A DNA stretch of 51,763 nucleotides, from positions 1 to 51,763 of the forward strand of contig CATMRP010000015.1 of the NCBI GenBank assembly GCA_950073835.1, read 5' to 3'. Of the stretch, positions 9,179 to 18,199 are shown piece by piece. The notes under the pieces are model-generated. The model ran no database searches. It saw nothing but the letters and a program-made list of their open reading frames with translations, and had not been told where the DNA came from. A program made the translations under genes and the position numbers. This stretch comes from an uncultured Alteromonadaceae bacterium (GTDB lineage: Bacteria > Pseudomonadota > Gammaproteobacteria > Enterobacterales > Alteromonadaceae). Every line of letters starts with the position of its first letter. Positions within the stretch are counted from its first letter, which is position 1.

Positions 9179-10021
9179 GTGGGTACTGCAGATTCTCGCT
9201 TAAACGCCATGACCGTTGACGTGGAAGATTATTTCCAGGTGTCTGCCTTTGAATCGGTTTTTACGCCAGCAGACTGGCCGGAAATTCCATTGAGAGTAGA
9301 GGATAACACCAACCGCTTGTTAGACATCTTCAGCGAGCATAATGTCAAATCGACATTTTTTACTCTGGGTTGGGTGGGCAAACGCTGCCCGAACCTGATA
9401 AAGCGGATTGTTGATGAGGGTCATGAATTAGCCAGCCATGGTTTAAATCACCGGCGGGCGACGACTATGGACCGCCAGGCTTTTATCGATGATGTACAAA
9501 CCAGTAAGCGTATTTTAGAAGATGCAGGCGGCGTGGCGATAAAAGGCTACCGGGCGCCCAGTTTCTCTGTTAATGATTCTAACCAGTGGATTTACGAAGT
9601 ACTGGTTGAGCTTGGCTTTACTTATTCCTCGAGTACTTACCCGGTTGTACACGATCTGTATGGTGTGCCCGACTGGCCACGATTCAAGCATGAGCGACCA
9701 GAAGGCATTACAGAAATTCCGGTGCCGACAATTATTAAGAAAGGTAAAAACGTGGGGATCGGTGGCGGTGGGTATTTCCGTTTGTACCCCTATTGGTTAT
9801 CGAGAAAACGAATCGAACGCTTTATGCAGACGGAATCTGCGCCTTATAGTTTTTATTTCCATCCATGGGAAATTGACCCCGATCAGCCTCGAATCAATGA
9901 GGCGCCGCTGAAGTCTAAAGTGCGCCACTACATAAATCTGAGCAAAATGGAAGGCAAACTGAAACAACTTCTGGCTGATTATCGCTGGGGTACAATGCAA
10001 GACGCTTACGAACTTAAATAA
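9179..10021 (+). CDS. XrtA-system polysaccharide deacetylase
   Basis: A 280-residue NodB-type deacetylase (family TIGR03006). Motifs in order: MTVDVEDYFQVSAFE with the catalytic/metal Asp pair, STFFTLGW, GHELASHGLNHR with the metal-binding His pair, KGYRAPSFS, and FYFHPWE near the end. No signal peptide is evident, so it may act on lipid-linked intermediates in the cytoplasm or at the membrane. The start is GTG at 9179, three bases after the upstream stop, with AAAGGA about eight bases before it. It removes acetyl groups from N-acetylated sugars by family analogy; the actual substrate is unknown. Confidence 0.93.
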   Translation: MGTADSRLNAMTVDVEDYFQVSAFESVFTPADWPEIPLRVEDNTNRLLDIFSEHNVKSTFFTLGWVGKRCPNLIKRIVDEGHELASHGLNHRRATTMDRQAFIDDVQTSKRILEDAGGVAIKGYRAPSFSVNDSNQWIYEVLVELGFTYSSSTYPVVHDLYGVPDWPRFKHERPEGITEIPVPTIIKKGKNVGIGGGGYFRLYPYWLSRKRIERFMQTESAPYSFYFHPWEIDPDQPRINEAPLKSKVRHYINLSKMEGKLKQLLADYRWGTMQDAYELK

Positions 10022-10038
10022 TATCGCGGTGGTAAATC

Positions 10039-11580
10039 ATGCAGGAGCAAGCAGTCGCAGGTAACAGCGATAAGGAAATCAACCAGGCCTTTATTGCCTT
10101 AATGTCACCAGTAATTCTTGTTTTACTGGCCTGGGCTGCGGTATTTCATCTGGGCTTGGTTACCGCCTTTGATATCTGGTACAACTCCGACATTTTCAAC
10201 CATTGCTTATTTGTTATTCCCGGCGCATTTTTTCTCATTTATCTGAAACGCAAGGCGTTACTGGCACAGCCCGTTAAACCAAATTATTGGGTGGCGGTGC
10301 TTATTCTTCCTGCTGTAGCACTGTATGCCATAGGACTGGCGGGCGATGTCCAATTATTTATGCATGCAGCGATGTTTGGTTTGTTACCAGTACTGATATG
10401 GATGGTGCTTGGCAATAAAGCCGCCTGGCAGATATTATTCCCGTTACTGTTTATTCTCTTCTGTATCCCGATTGGGGAGGAGCTGGTACCTTATTTACAG
10501 CAAATAGCAGCCACTTTTTCAGTGGATTTACTTGAGCTTACCGGCATCCCGGTTTTTCGCAGTGGCCTGTATATTGAAATTCCTAAAGGGCGGTTTCTGG
10601 TTGCCGAAGCTTGCTCAGGGATCAGCTTTTTCATTGCCTCTCTGGTGATTGGCTGCCTGTATGCGTATCTCAATATGTACAGTGCAAAACGGCGCATGGT
10701 TTTTGTTTTGCTGTCTGTTATTTTTCCTATTGCTGCCAATATTGTCCGGGTTTACGGCATCATATTGATTGCACATTTGTCTGATATGAAATACGCCGTA
10801 GGGGCTGATCATCTGATTTATGGTTGGTTTTTCTTTGCTTTCGTTATTGTTTGTTTGATTGGTATTGGCGAGTTATTACGCGACAAATTACCGCCGCAAA
10901 GCAATGATATTAAGCTTGTTGTTCTGCGCCAAAAGCCACTCAAAGCGGCCAAAGGCGGTTTACTTGCGGTTGGTACCTTATTGCTGTTAGCGGCTGGCTG
11001 GTATCAGTTTATCGCTGGCGCAATACCAGACAAACAAACACAACAGTTCGCCTTTGCCACGCAAAACCCGACCAGTGCGCTTAGCGAAGATGAAATTTAC
11101 TGGTTAGCCTGGCAGGCCAAATTCAGAGCGCCAACCGTTGCGCAATATCAGCAATTAACAACGCCTTATGCTTCCCCACTCACGGTTTACCAGGCGTTTT
11201 ATGCCGCGGGGGACGGTGAGCTGGTCAGCTCTTTAAATCGTTTGTATGACCAGGATCGTTGGACCCGGGTGGAGGTTATTGATGTACCAAGCAATAATGA
11301 GACGCCATTCGCTTTAGAATTAGTTTCTTCGCCCGCCGGTGATTTGCGCCTGATTGCCAGTTGGTATGTGTTAAGCGATCAGACCTTCGCCGGCAAGCAA
11401 CAAACCAAGCTACAACAAATCGTTACCACGCTTGGCGGGGAGCCGGCCCATGGTGCAGTGGTGATTATGTCGATGGCAGTGGAACGCCGTTCGCAGGAAA
11501 TTCAGCAGCAGTGGTTTATCGACAAAGTATCGCAAACCTATTCTGACCTTTCGCAGCAATCGCGCCTGGCAGGGCGCTAA
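10039..11580 (+). CDS. xrtA: Exosortase A fused to an EpsI domain
   Basis: A 513-residue integral membrane cysteine transpeptidase-like enzyme that cleaves PEP-CTERM sorting tails. The catalytic triad is visible: Cys192 in VAEACSGIS, Arg237 in IAANIVRVYG and His258 in GADHLIYGW. About eight membrane segments precede residue 285; a further hydrophobic anchor (GGLLAVGTLLLLAAGWY) starts a periplasmic EpsI-like domain from about residue 310 to the end. The fusion of exosortase and EpsI in one chain is a known XrtA arrangement. The likely substrates in this window are the proteins at 42153 and 43167. ATG start with GGTGG upstream. Confidence 0.95.
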   Translation: MQEQAVAGNSDKEINQAFIALMSPVILVLLAWAAVFHLGLVTAFDIWYNSDIFNHCLFVIPGAFFLIYLKRKALLAQPVKPNYWVAVLILPAVALYAIGLAGDVQLFMHAAMFGLLPVLIWMVLGNKAAWQILFPLLFILFCIPIGEELVPYLQQIAATFSVDLLELTGIPVFRSGLYIEIPKGRFLVAEACSGISFFIASLVIGCLYAYLNMYSAKRRMVFVLLSVIFPIAANIVRVYGIILIAHLSDMKYAVGADHLIYGWFFFAFVIVCLIGIGELLRDKLPPQSNDIKLVVLRQKPLKAAKGGLLAVGTLLLLAAGWYQFIAGAIPDKQTQQFAFATQNPTSALSEDEIYWLAWQAKFRAPTVAQYQQLTTPYASPLTVYQAFYAAGDGELVSSLNRLYDQDRWTRVEVIDVPSNNETPFALELVSSPAGDLRLIASWYVLSDQTFAGKQQTKLQQIVTTLGGEPAHGAVVIMSMAVERRSQEIQQQWFIDKVSQTYSDLSQQSRLAGR

Positions 11581-11582
11581 CG

Positions 11583-12476
11583 GTGTCGAAACAGATTGGC
11601 AGTTTGCGCAACCTGCCAGGCTGGCTAAACCGGTTAGTGGTGTGGTTTCAGCTGCATAACACCAAAGGCAAGTATGCTTTCTATCGGTTAATGTGTAAGC
11701 ACTTTGCAGACCGCTATGTTCGTTATCAGTTCGGCAATGCCGAGTTTATCCTGCCCGTTGATGAATGGTGCTTTTGGCTTGAGGGCGGGCCGGATAATTA
11801 CTATATGGACGAATTTGGTCCGTTTTGCGCACTGCTCAACAAACTGGGGCGCTTTACGTTTTTTGATCTTGGCGCAGACATTGGCACCGTAAGCGGGTTG
11901 GTGTCCCGGCACTGTACACCGTTACAGAATATCGTTGCCTTTGAGCCGAACCCTGGCGCTTATGCCATGCTTGAATACAATCTGACAGGCCTTCATGTGC
12001 CTGCCCAGGCTTTGAATCAGGCGGTGTCCGATTTTGCAGGATGGGTTAGTTTCACTTCTGATAATAATCAAACTGGCGACCACGAAGGCCACATATTACC
12101 AGGCTCACCAGGTAATACCCAGGTTACTACGATAGATCAGTTTGTCGCCGAAAACAGCGTTACAATGGCGGATTTTTTAGTGTTTAAAATCGATGTGGAA
12201 GGTCAGGAAATTCCAGCGGTTAAAGGCGCACTGAAGGCCATTACGCAATGCCGCGGTGCAGTGCTCTTGCTGGAAATACACCCGGAGGTGCTTGCCTTAC
12301 AGGGTCAAACGCCGGACGACATGTTTGATAAAATCGAGTCGATGCTGGAGGTAACATGGTACGTGCCGATATTTTCGCAGCAGAAAGTTGACAGACAGCA
12401 GCCTTTTTTCAACCAGTTTCCGGTGCAGCAGTATGACGTGATTGCACTGACGCCAGCGTTACAGCATCTGCTTTAA
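11583..12476 (+). CDS. FkbM-family methyltransferase
   Basis: A 297-residue SAM-dependent methyltransferase. The SAM-binding motif reads FFDLGADIGTVSG (family norm is closer to DIGANIG), followed by IVAFEPNPGAYAML and FKIDVEGQE, the hallmark FkbM motif, then LLLEIHPEV. It probably O-methylates a sugar of the polymer; this is inference from the family and neighbours. GTG start two bases after the xrtA stop, so it is part of the same operon. Its last three bases overlap tail-to-tail with the stop of the convergent gene 12473-13582, and no terminator is seen there. Confidence 0.87.
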   Translation: MSKQIGSLRNLPGWLNRLVVWFQLHNTKGKYAFYRLMCKHFADRYVRYQFGNAEFILPVDEWCFWLEGGPDNYYMDEFGPFCALLNKLGRFTFFDLGADIGTVSGLVSRHCTPLQNIVAFEPNPGAYAMLEYNLTGLHVPAQALNQAVSDFAGWVSFTSDNNQTGDHEGHILPGSPGNTQVTTIDQFVAENSVTMADFLVFKIDVEGQEIPAVKGALKAITQCRGAVLLLEIHPEVLALQGQTPDDMFDKIESMLEVTWYVPIFSQQKVDRQQPFFNQFPVQQYDVIALTPALQHLL

Positions 12477-13582
12477 TCCCGAGTCGGGTAAAACGTATCA
12501 AACACCAGTTGTTGATACTGCACCGGGAAGCGTTCGATAATGCTTGTTTTTACGGCTGGGGGCAATACGGTCAGATGATGATTGTCTTTCAGCTCGGCGC
12601 TGCCGCCATTACGTTTTCGGATCTTTTTGTTCGTCCCATTTGCTGCAATGAAAACGCCACGGGTAGCATCAAAGCGGTATTCTATGGCATTTGGATATCC
12701 ATGATGTTGGATCACACGGTTTTTCTTAACAATGGTGTTGGGAGAGCTCTCCAGAATGATGCCAGCATCGGCATAAGGATGATTATTATCGGCGTGATAA
12801 ATAATATTGTCACTAATCAGCCCACCCTGATTACCTCTTCCTCCCATGCCAAAACCTATGCCACGGTCGCTGTTGATAATGACATTGCCAATTACCTGAT
12901 TATCACTACTGTTATTCCATAAGTGGATAGCGTGCTCGGCTACCCGGTCTGAAGGACTGGCAATGCCAAAAAACTGATTTGACTCGATTAACCAGTTTTG
13001 GCCCAGGTGCAAGTCAATGCCACCAATGTAATATTGTGGTCCGATGCCTGCTGAGTAGCCAAAGGTACAGTGGCGTATAATACCGTTGTCTGCAGCTACT
13101 TTACTATTGGCCCGGTGGCTGACTTTGACAATCTGCTCATAAGCATCTTGTAAAATACAATGCTCAATGACGGCATGGTCGGCATTGGCTTCGCCCACAA
13201 TCTGAATGATATGATGGGGGGCGGCCTCGCCGGTCAATCCAGAGAAGCTAAAGTGTTGACCGGTTACCCTGATTAAGTTTTTCACCCGTTTTGAGGGGAC
13301 CATTCCCGCGCCACGCAGGATAGTGGTGGCGGGATCGCCGGACACTGACCGCAAAGCAATATGATTGCCAGTGATATTGAGGGTGGCATTGAGTTGGTAG
13401 ATACCATCGGCAATAAGGATAAGTGTATTGCCTCGCTGATTGGCTCGTTTAATGGCTTTATAAAGCCCTTGTTCTGAGTCTACTTCAACAGTGTACTCAT
13501 AGTGCTTGTCGGCGGGGAGTTCGTCAGCCCGACACATCAAAGCGAATAGTGTCAACAAAGCCAGGCAGAATAAGCGTTGCAT
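12473..13582 (-). CDS. Secreted right-handed parallel beta-helix protein, possible polysaccharide lyase
   Basis: A 369-residue protein from ATG 13580-13582, with signal peptide MQRLFCLALLTLFALMCRA and then a parallel beta-helix: DGIYQLNATLNITG, the repeats NWLIESNQFFGI, NQVIGNVIINSDRGIGFG, LISDNIIYHADN, TIVKKNRVIQ. The fold is shared by pectate lyases, alginate lyases and chondroitinase B. I cannot identify catalytic residues with certainty. Being exported and in an exopolysaccharide locus, it may cut or epimerise the polymer. The frame extends upstream to 13684 but that part overlaps the acetyltransferase gene, and GGAG precedes the chosen ATG one base after the upstream TAG. Last gene of a three-gene minus-strand operon. 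Confidence 0.8.
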   Translation of the reverse strand: MQRLFCLALLTLFALMCRADELPADKHYEYTVEVDSEQGLYKAIKRANQRGNTLILIADGIYQLNATLNITGNHIALRSVSGDPATTILRGAGMVPSKRVKNLIRVTGQHFSFSGLTGEAAPHHIIQIVGEANADHAVIEHCILQDAYEQIVKVSHRANSKVAADNGIIRHCTFGYSAGIGPQYYIGGIDLHLGQNWLIESNQFFGIASPSDRVAEHAIHLWNNSSDNQVIGNVIINSDRGIGFGMGGRGNQGGLISDNIIYHADNNHPYADAGIILESSPNTIVKKNRVIQHHGYPNAIEYRFDATRGVFIAANGTNKKIRKRNGGSAELKDNHHLTVLPPAVKTSIIERFPVQYQQLVFDTFYPTRD

Positions 13583-13583
13583 G

Positions 13584-14180
13584 CTATGACTCTCCGGCAG
13601 GCTTGCGGCTACCGAGCACTTTAGCCGGATTGCCGCCCACAATGGCATAATCAGGCACAGGGTGGATAACCACACTGCCTGCACCTATCACACATTTTTT
13701 ACCGACATCGGCCATCACTAAAGCCCCGTTACCCAGCCAGCTATCCTCGCCGATGGTAACCTGAGTAAACACGCCACCCTGTTCACGCAAAGGCTTATCC
13801 GGATCGGCGAAGTTATGCTGGCCTTTGCCACTCATAATGTGCACGCCACTGCCTAATAAACAGTTTTTGCCAATGGCACATTTGCCTATGTTGCATTGTG
13901 GTCCGATATAGGTGCCTGCACCGATTTGTGTATCGTGTTGGGAAAATAAGGTTCCGAAACCGATAACCAGTTCCTGACTGGTGTGCTTAAAGACGAGTGA
14001 GTAAAACGCAGCCCTTAAATAAACGCCCAGCATGCCCGGCCACAGGCTCATTAACTGAGACCAACTGGTAATAGCCTGATCGGCCCCCATTACTGCACAC
14101 TGTATTTTAAATAACAGGTAAAAGGGCAGGGCAAGGAGTACAAACAACAGTCTTAATGCCGTTTTAACAAGGGCTTTCAT
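13584..14180 (-). CDS. Hexapeptide-repeat (left-handed beta-helix) acetyltransferase, WcaF-like
   Basis: A 198-residue acyltransferase with an N-terminal hydrophobic segment (ALRLLFVLLALPFYLLFK) and hexapeptide repeats from about residue 75: IGAGTYIGPQCNIGKCAIGKNCLLG, ITH-type loop SGKGQHNFAD containing the probable catalytic His, then IGEDSWLGNGALVMADVG and the closing YAIVGGNPAKVLG. It probably O-acetylates a sugar using acetyl-CoA, as WcaF-type proteins do in colanic acid. Its start overlaps the stop of the upstream glycosyltransferase by four bases (ATGA). Confidence 0.88.
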   Translation of the reverse strand: MKALVKTALRLLFVLLALPFYLLFKIQCAVMGADQAITSWSQLMSLWPGMLGVYLRAAFYSLVFKHTSQELVIGFGTLFSQHDTQIGAGTYIGPQCNIGKCAIGKNCLLGSGVHIMSGKGQHNFADPDKPLREQGGVFTQVTIGEDSWLGNGALVMADVGKKCVIGAGSVVIHPVPDYAIVGGNPAKVLGSRKPAGES

Positions 14181-15400
14181 AGTGACTTTACCTTATCGTG
14201 GTTGAGTAGCCGTAACAACGGAGTCAGAATGCCGTCCCAGGAATAGTGATCGTCGATGGTTGCCAGGGCACTATTGCGCACTGACTGGTAATGGTGAGGG
14301 GTAGCCATTAGTCGTTTAATAGCATCAAACATATCATTTGGCTCATCACCGACTTCAATGTTTTGTCCCGGTGTGCACCGTATACCTTCAGCCCCCATAG
14401 AGGTACTGACCACAGGTAACCCGCAAGCAAAAGCCTGCAGGATCTTATTCTGAATACCCCGGGCTATCCGAAATGGTGCAACAAATATATTGCTTTCATG
14501 GAAATAGGGGAGAATGTCTTCTACAAATCCCGTGACCCGGACATTGTCTACGCCATGCAGCCTGGCTATGGCGGGGGTTGGATTCATGCCTGCAATAGTC
14601 AGCGTGGCATCGGGCCAAAGCACTAACACGCTCGGCCAGACTTCATTATAAAACCACAACATAGCATCTACGTTAGGCGTATAATCCATTACACCGGCAA
14701 ATAATAAATGCGGCGTTTTTACCTCAACCGGTTGAGTCGCCGGATAAAATTCAGCCGGGTCAATGCCATTGCCAATGGATAACACCTCGGCGGCAGGATT
14801 GCCGGCCTGCTGTTGGTACAAATTGGTTTCTGGTTCGGCAACAAAAAAGCAGGCATCAAACTGCTTACCTACACGATTTTCAAGGTGTCTGACCAACCTG
14901 GCTTCCCGCTGATAGACCCAACGCATTGGCAGTTTGGCGTTGTAGGAATACTGCAGCCATTTGTGAGAATCCATGTCCATGAAATCCATGATTAGGCGGG
15001 GGCGCCTGGCTAGTTTCGCTAATACCCTGGAGCGGAAAACATAATTTGCCATGCTTGAAGCAGTACAAACAATGGCATCAATATTTTGCTGGAGCAGTAA
15101 ATCATCGATTTGTTGCTGCAATCCGGCACTGTAAAAATGCGCTTCACTCAACGAGGAATTGCTGGCGATACCATACATATAACGCCGCAATTTATGATTC
15201 AATGGCTGACTAAGTGTGCGGCAGCCATACTCCTGCTCCAGCGTTCTAAAATAACCGAGTTCGTCCGATTGTTCGAAGGGCGCAGCAACGGTCACCTCAA
15301 TATCATTTTTACGCAAAAAATTTATCTGATGGAAAGAACGCAGTTTCTCTCCTTTATTTGGCGGGTATGGTATCCGCTGGGCAAGGTACAAACAGTGCAA
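14177..15400 (-). CDS. GT4 glycosyltransferase, exosortase-associated TIGR03087 type
   Basis: A 407-residue GT-B glycosyltransferase. The N-terminus LYLAQRIPYPPNKGEKLRSF is the signature of the exosortase-A-associated family TIGR03087. The acceptor half holds MDFMDMDSHKW; the donor half has LLFAGVMDYTPNVDAMLWF and the nucleotide-sugar segment GIQNKILQAFACGLPVVST. The start codon is TTG at 15398-15400. An in-frame stop (TAA at 15413-15415) lies just upstream and no ATG or GTG falls between, so TTG is the only start that keeps the conserved N-terminus. First gene of the minus-strand operon ending at 12473. Confidence 0.92.
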   Translation of the reverse strand: MHCLYLAQRIPYPPNKGEKLRSFHQINFLRKNDIEVTVAAPFEQSDELGYFRTLEQEYGCRTLSQPLNHKLRRYMYGIASNSSLSEAHFYSAGLQQQIDDLLLQQNIDAIVCTASSMANYVFRSRVLAKLARRPRLIMDFMDMDSHKWLQYSYNAKLPMRWVYQREARLVRHLENRVGKQFDACFFVAEPETNLYQQQAGNPAAEVLSIGNGIDPAEFYPATQPVEVKTPHLLFAGVMDYTPNVDAMLWFYNEVWPSVLVLWPDATLTIAGMNPTPAIARLHGVDNVRVTGFVEDILPYFHESNIFVAPFRIARGIQNKILQAFACGLPVVSTSMGAEGIRCTPGQNIEVGDEPNDMFDAIKRLMATPHHYQSVRNSALATIDDHYSWDGILTPLLRLLNHDKVKSL

Positions 15401-15640
15401 GAGTAATCTCGTTTAGTTGATATAGGCATATGTTTTGATTAGTGTATTATGCTTTCTGGTGAATAAAAAGCCATAACGGCACGGCAATCGGATTTCGTCC
15501 TGCGGCTTTATCCTGCTGACTATTAGCCATATCACAAACTATTTATAAATGCCTTTGTAAAGCAAATGGTTATTTACACTTATCCAAGCCAGCGCTATTC
15601 TGCAAGACGTTGGTATTTCAATCATATTTCGGAGTAACAA
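15401..15640. other. Divergent intergenic region with a leader related to 18113-18199
   Basis: 240 bp between divergent glycosyltransferase genes. It holds the conserved leader described at 15444-15513. The remainder, 15514-15640, is A/T-rich with no small ORF that I would support. No strong -35 box is visible; TATTAT at 15445-15450 is the best -10 on the plus strand. Confidence 0.5.
15444..15513 (+). promoter_or_regulatory. Conserved leader element, copy A (promoter and possible RNA structure)
   Basis: Shares, in order, these blocks with the leader at 18113-18199: GTATTATGCTTT, AAAAGCCA, CGGCA, CAATCGG and GGCTTTATYC. The AAAGCC (15467-15472) and GGCTTT (15504-15509) blocks can pair to close a six-bp helix. 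The first block contains a -10-like TATTAT, so the rest would lie in the 5' UTR of the gene at 15641. Confidence 0.5.
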
Positions 15641-16792
15641 TTGAAGACGCTGGTACTAACTCAGAACTTTCCGCCTGCATCCGGAGGCAGTGGTCGCTGG
15701 TTCTGGGAGCTCTATTCACGTTTAGGCCGCGATTATATTGTGGCCGCCAACGAGATGACCAATGCCGAGCTATTTGACTCTAACGCCCCTATGGCCATTC
15801 ATCGATTGCCGCTTTACAGTCCGCAATGGGGCGTAGCGAGTCTGCAGGGGCTAAAATTTTACTGGCAGTCGTTTAAGGCGCTCAAGCGATTAGTAAAAGA
15901 ACAGGACATCAGCTACATCCATTGTGGCCGCGTGCTGCCGGAAGGACTGATGGCCTGGATGCTGAATAAAACAATGGGCATACCTTACTTGTGCTACGTC
16001 CACGGTGAAGATCTGGAAGCCAGTGCGTTGTCCCGCGAATTAAATAGTCTGACCAAGCTGGTAATGCGCAGTGCCGATAAAATAATCTGTAACAGCCATA
16101 ACAGTGCCAACATCGTTAGTCGGGTGGATGATAGTGTTAATGATAAAGTCACAGTAATGCACCCGGGCGCTGATACGAAGAAGTTCTATCCGGTAGAGAA
16201 TAAAGATAATGACTTTCTCTCTGCTATGGGGTGGGATGGAAAAAGGGTTATTTTGACGGTCGGTAGATTGCAGGCTCGTAAAGGTCAGGACAAAATGATT
16301 GAAGCCATGCCTGAAATCTTAAAGCGCTGTCCCCAGGCTCACTATGTGATTATCGGGCATGGCGAAAGCCGCACTCAGTTGGAACATTTGATTGAATCCC
16401 TTGCGCTGCAGGATCATGTACAAATGCTAACGGATTGTGACGATGAAACCATGATCAAGTGCTATCAGCAGTGTGATGTGTTTATTCTGCCCAACCGCAC
16501 CGAGGGCCAGGACATAGAAGGTTTTGGTATGGTGCTTGTGGAAGCACAAGCTTGTGCAAAGCCGGTGATTGCCGGTGACTCAGGCGGCACAAAGGAAACG
16601 CTGCTTGCCGGTAAGACGGGTGACATTGTGGATGCCACCAATGTAGCTGCACTGGCTGATGTCATATCTGCGTTTATTGAAGATCCGGCTCGTTGTGAGG
16701 CCTATGGCAATGCAGGTCGCAAGCATTCGGTTCAGGCTTTCGATTGGGAAAACGCGGCAATTAACGCCCGGTCGGTGTTTGCCAGAAGCTAA
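15641..16792 (+). CDS. GT4 family glycosyltransferase
   Basis: A 383-residue GT-B fold enzyme. The N-terminus MKTLVLTQNFPPASGGSGRW has the glycine loop of the GT4 family, and YVHGEDLEAS follows in the acceptor domain. The donor domain has ILTVGRLQARKGQDKMIEAM and EGFGMVLVEAQACAKPVIAGDSGG, the E-x7-E nucleotide-sugar motif. It starts with TTG at 15641, supported by GGAG seven bases upstream and by the conserved start of the fold. Transcribed alone from the region carrying leader copy A. Its stop overlaps by four bases with the convergent gene 16789-17919. Sugar specificity unknown. Confidence 0.91.
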   Translation: MKTLVLTQNFPPASGGSGRWFWELYSRLGRDYIVAANEMTNAELFDSNAPMAIHRLPLYSPQWGVASLQGLKFYWQSFKALKRLVKEQDISYIHCGRVLPEGLMAWMLNKTMGIPYLCYVHGEDLEASALSRELNSLTKLVMRSADKIICNSHNSANIVSRVDDSVNDKVTVMHPGADTKKFYPVENKDNDFLSAMGWDGKRVILTVGRLQARKGQDKMIEAMPEILKRCPQAHYVIIGHGESRTQLEHLIESLALQDHVQMLTDCDDETMIKCYQQCDVFILPNRTEGQDIEGFGMVLVEAQACAKPVIAGDSGGTKETLLAGKTGDIVDATNVAALADVISAFIEDPARCEAYGNAGRKHSVQAFDWENAAINARSVFARS

Positions 16793-17919
16793 CACCGACA
16801 CAGTTGCCGGTACAATGCCATCATCTGTTTAGCTGATTCTTCCCAGCCAAACGAGTGGCAGTGAGTGAGCCCTTTTTCTATCAGTGCTTGCTTGCGCTGC
16901 GGCTCATTGATCAAGGAAAGTATTGCCTCACCCAATGCGCCCTGGGTTGCTATATCCACTTTGATGCCAGCGTCTCCGGCGGCCTCTGGCAGTGAGCTGT
17001 TGTTGCCTGTAATCACCGGTACACCATAGGACATGGCTTCAAGGATAACCAGGCCAAAGCCTTCATAGAGACTGGGGTAAAGGAATATGTCGGCCTGCTT
17101 GTACAACGTGTGGCGCTCTTCATCAGAGATAAAGCCGGTTAATAAGATCCTGTCGCTCAAGCCGTAATCTGCTATCTTCTTCTCAACCGTTTGTTGCGAG
17201 TCACCTGGTGCGCCGGCGATAACCAGCGTATGCGGTATTTCTGAACTGACGCTGGCAAATTCATCCACCAGGTATTCAACGTTTTTGCGCGGTTGCACGG
17301 TACCTATAAACAGTAAATAGGGCGTAAGTGAGGACACGGGACGCTGCATGATACTGGTACATTCCTTCATCTCCCCGGGATTAGGTTCGTAACCCTGGTA
17401 AATCACAGTGGTTTTATCAGCCGCTGCTCCTTCCCTGATAATATCGTTCGCAGTGGATTGTGATACGGCAACAATTTTAGTGGCGCAGTTCATATTCTCA
17501 AGGGTGGTTCGCTTAAGCATTCTGTCGAGCCCTTCACCATGTACCTTCATATAAAAGTAGGCAATATCGTGAATGGTCAGTACTGTTGGTATCGTGCCGC
17601 TCACAGGTACCGAGTGATTAGGACCGTGGAAAACGTCTATACCGTCTAGTTTCATCACCAGTGGCAGATAATACTTCCACCACACGCTGGGGTGTTCGCT
17701 AAGCAGGTTTACCGGTGTCCAGAGCGGTCGGTGTTTGACCTGTTTATTCGCCGATAGCCAGTCGAGCTTCTGTTCCCCGGGCTGACGTTGGTAATAAAGG
17801 TAGTAGGTGACATCACAGTGATCCTGACTGACAAGTGTTTCGACTAACTTTTTTACATATCTGGATATTCCGGTGTGAAACTGTGCCTTGACTACTTCAA
17901 CGAAAATGCCGACGCGCAT
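16789..17919 (-). CDS. GT4 family glycosyltransferase, mannosyltransferase-like
   Basis: A 376-residue GT-B glycosyltransferase. VFHGPNHSVPV and TVLTIHDIAYF are typical of the subfamily that includes O-antigen mannosyltransferases; the donor half has LLFIGTVQPRKNVEYLVDEF and EGFGLVILEAMSYGVPVITGN. ATG start at 17917-17919. It lies alone on the minus strand between plus-strand genes, and its 3' end overlaps the preceding gene tail-to-tail, so it may have been inserted or inverted relative to its neighbours. The acceptor and sugar cannot be named from sequence. Confidence 0.91.
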   Translation of the reverse strand: MRVGIFVEVVKAQFHTGISRYVKKLVETLVSQDHCDVTYYLYYQRQPGEQKLDWLSANKQVKHRPLWTPVNLLSEHPSVWWKYYLPLVMKLDGIDVFHGPNHSVPVSGTIPTVLTIHDIAYFYMKVHGEGLDRMLKRTTLENMNCATKIVAVSQSTANDIIREGAAADKTTVIYQGYEPNPGEMKECTSIMQRPVSSLTPYLLFIGTVQPRKNVEYLVDEFASVSSEIPHTLVIAGAPGDSQQTVEKKIADYGLSDRILLTGFISDEERHTLYKQADIFLYPSLYEGFGLVILEAMSYGVPVITGNNSSLPEAAGDAGIKVDIATQGALGEAILSLINEPQRKQALIEKGLTHCHSFGWEESAKQMMALYRQLCRC

Positions 17920-18091
17920 TGCGAATATCCTTAAACTGACCGTAAATAGTTCACCGTATGGGAAACTATTGTTGCAGACAACAGCTTAATTAGCATTGCT
18001 TTTTTGCATTACCAACGAAAATTAGTGACTTACGCCCATACAACTTGTTCAGATTTGACTCGCTTGATTAGCCAGCCATTCATTTGAGTGT

Positions 18092-18119
18092 TTGTTTATT
18101 AGTCGATGACAGGTATTAT
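18092..18119 (+). promoter_or_regulatory. Candidate sigma-70 promoter of the 18218 gene
   Basis: TTGTTT, 16-bp spacer, TATTAT. The TATTAT lies in the 12-base block GTATTATGCTTT that is also found upstream of 15641. Confidence 0.4.
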
Positions 18120-18199
18120 GCTTTACCATTCAGGTGCTGAGCGAAAAGCCACGGCATCGCCTTAGATTTTTACTGCAAAATATACAATCGGCTTTATTC
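18113..18199 (+). promoter_or_regulatory. Conserved leader element, copy B
   Basis: Same ordered blocks as copy A (15444-15513) with different spacing: GTATTATGCTTT 18113-18124, AAAAGCCA 18144-18151, CGGCA 18152-18156, CAATCGG 18185-18191, GGCTTTATTC 18190-18199. AAAGCC and GGCTTT can again pair. It ends 18 bases before the ATG at 18218. Confidence 0.5.

Noticed and set aside
13583..13684. N-terminal extension of the beta-helix gene up to 13684
   Set aside because: It overlaps the acetyltransferase coding region and would place residues before an evident signal peptide.
15456..15473. CTGGTGAATAAAAAGCC as a sigma-54 promoter of the 15641 gene
   Set aside because: GG and GC are 10 bases apart, but -24 and -12 elements otherwise disagree with consensus, and the same region lacks the pattern in leader copy B.
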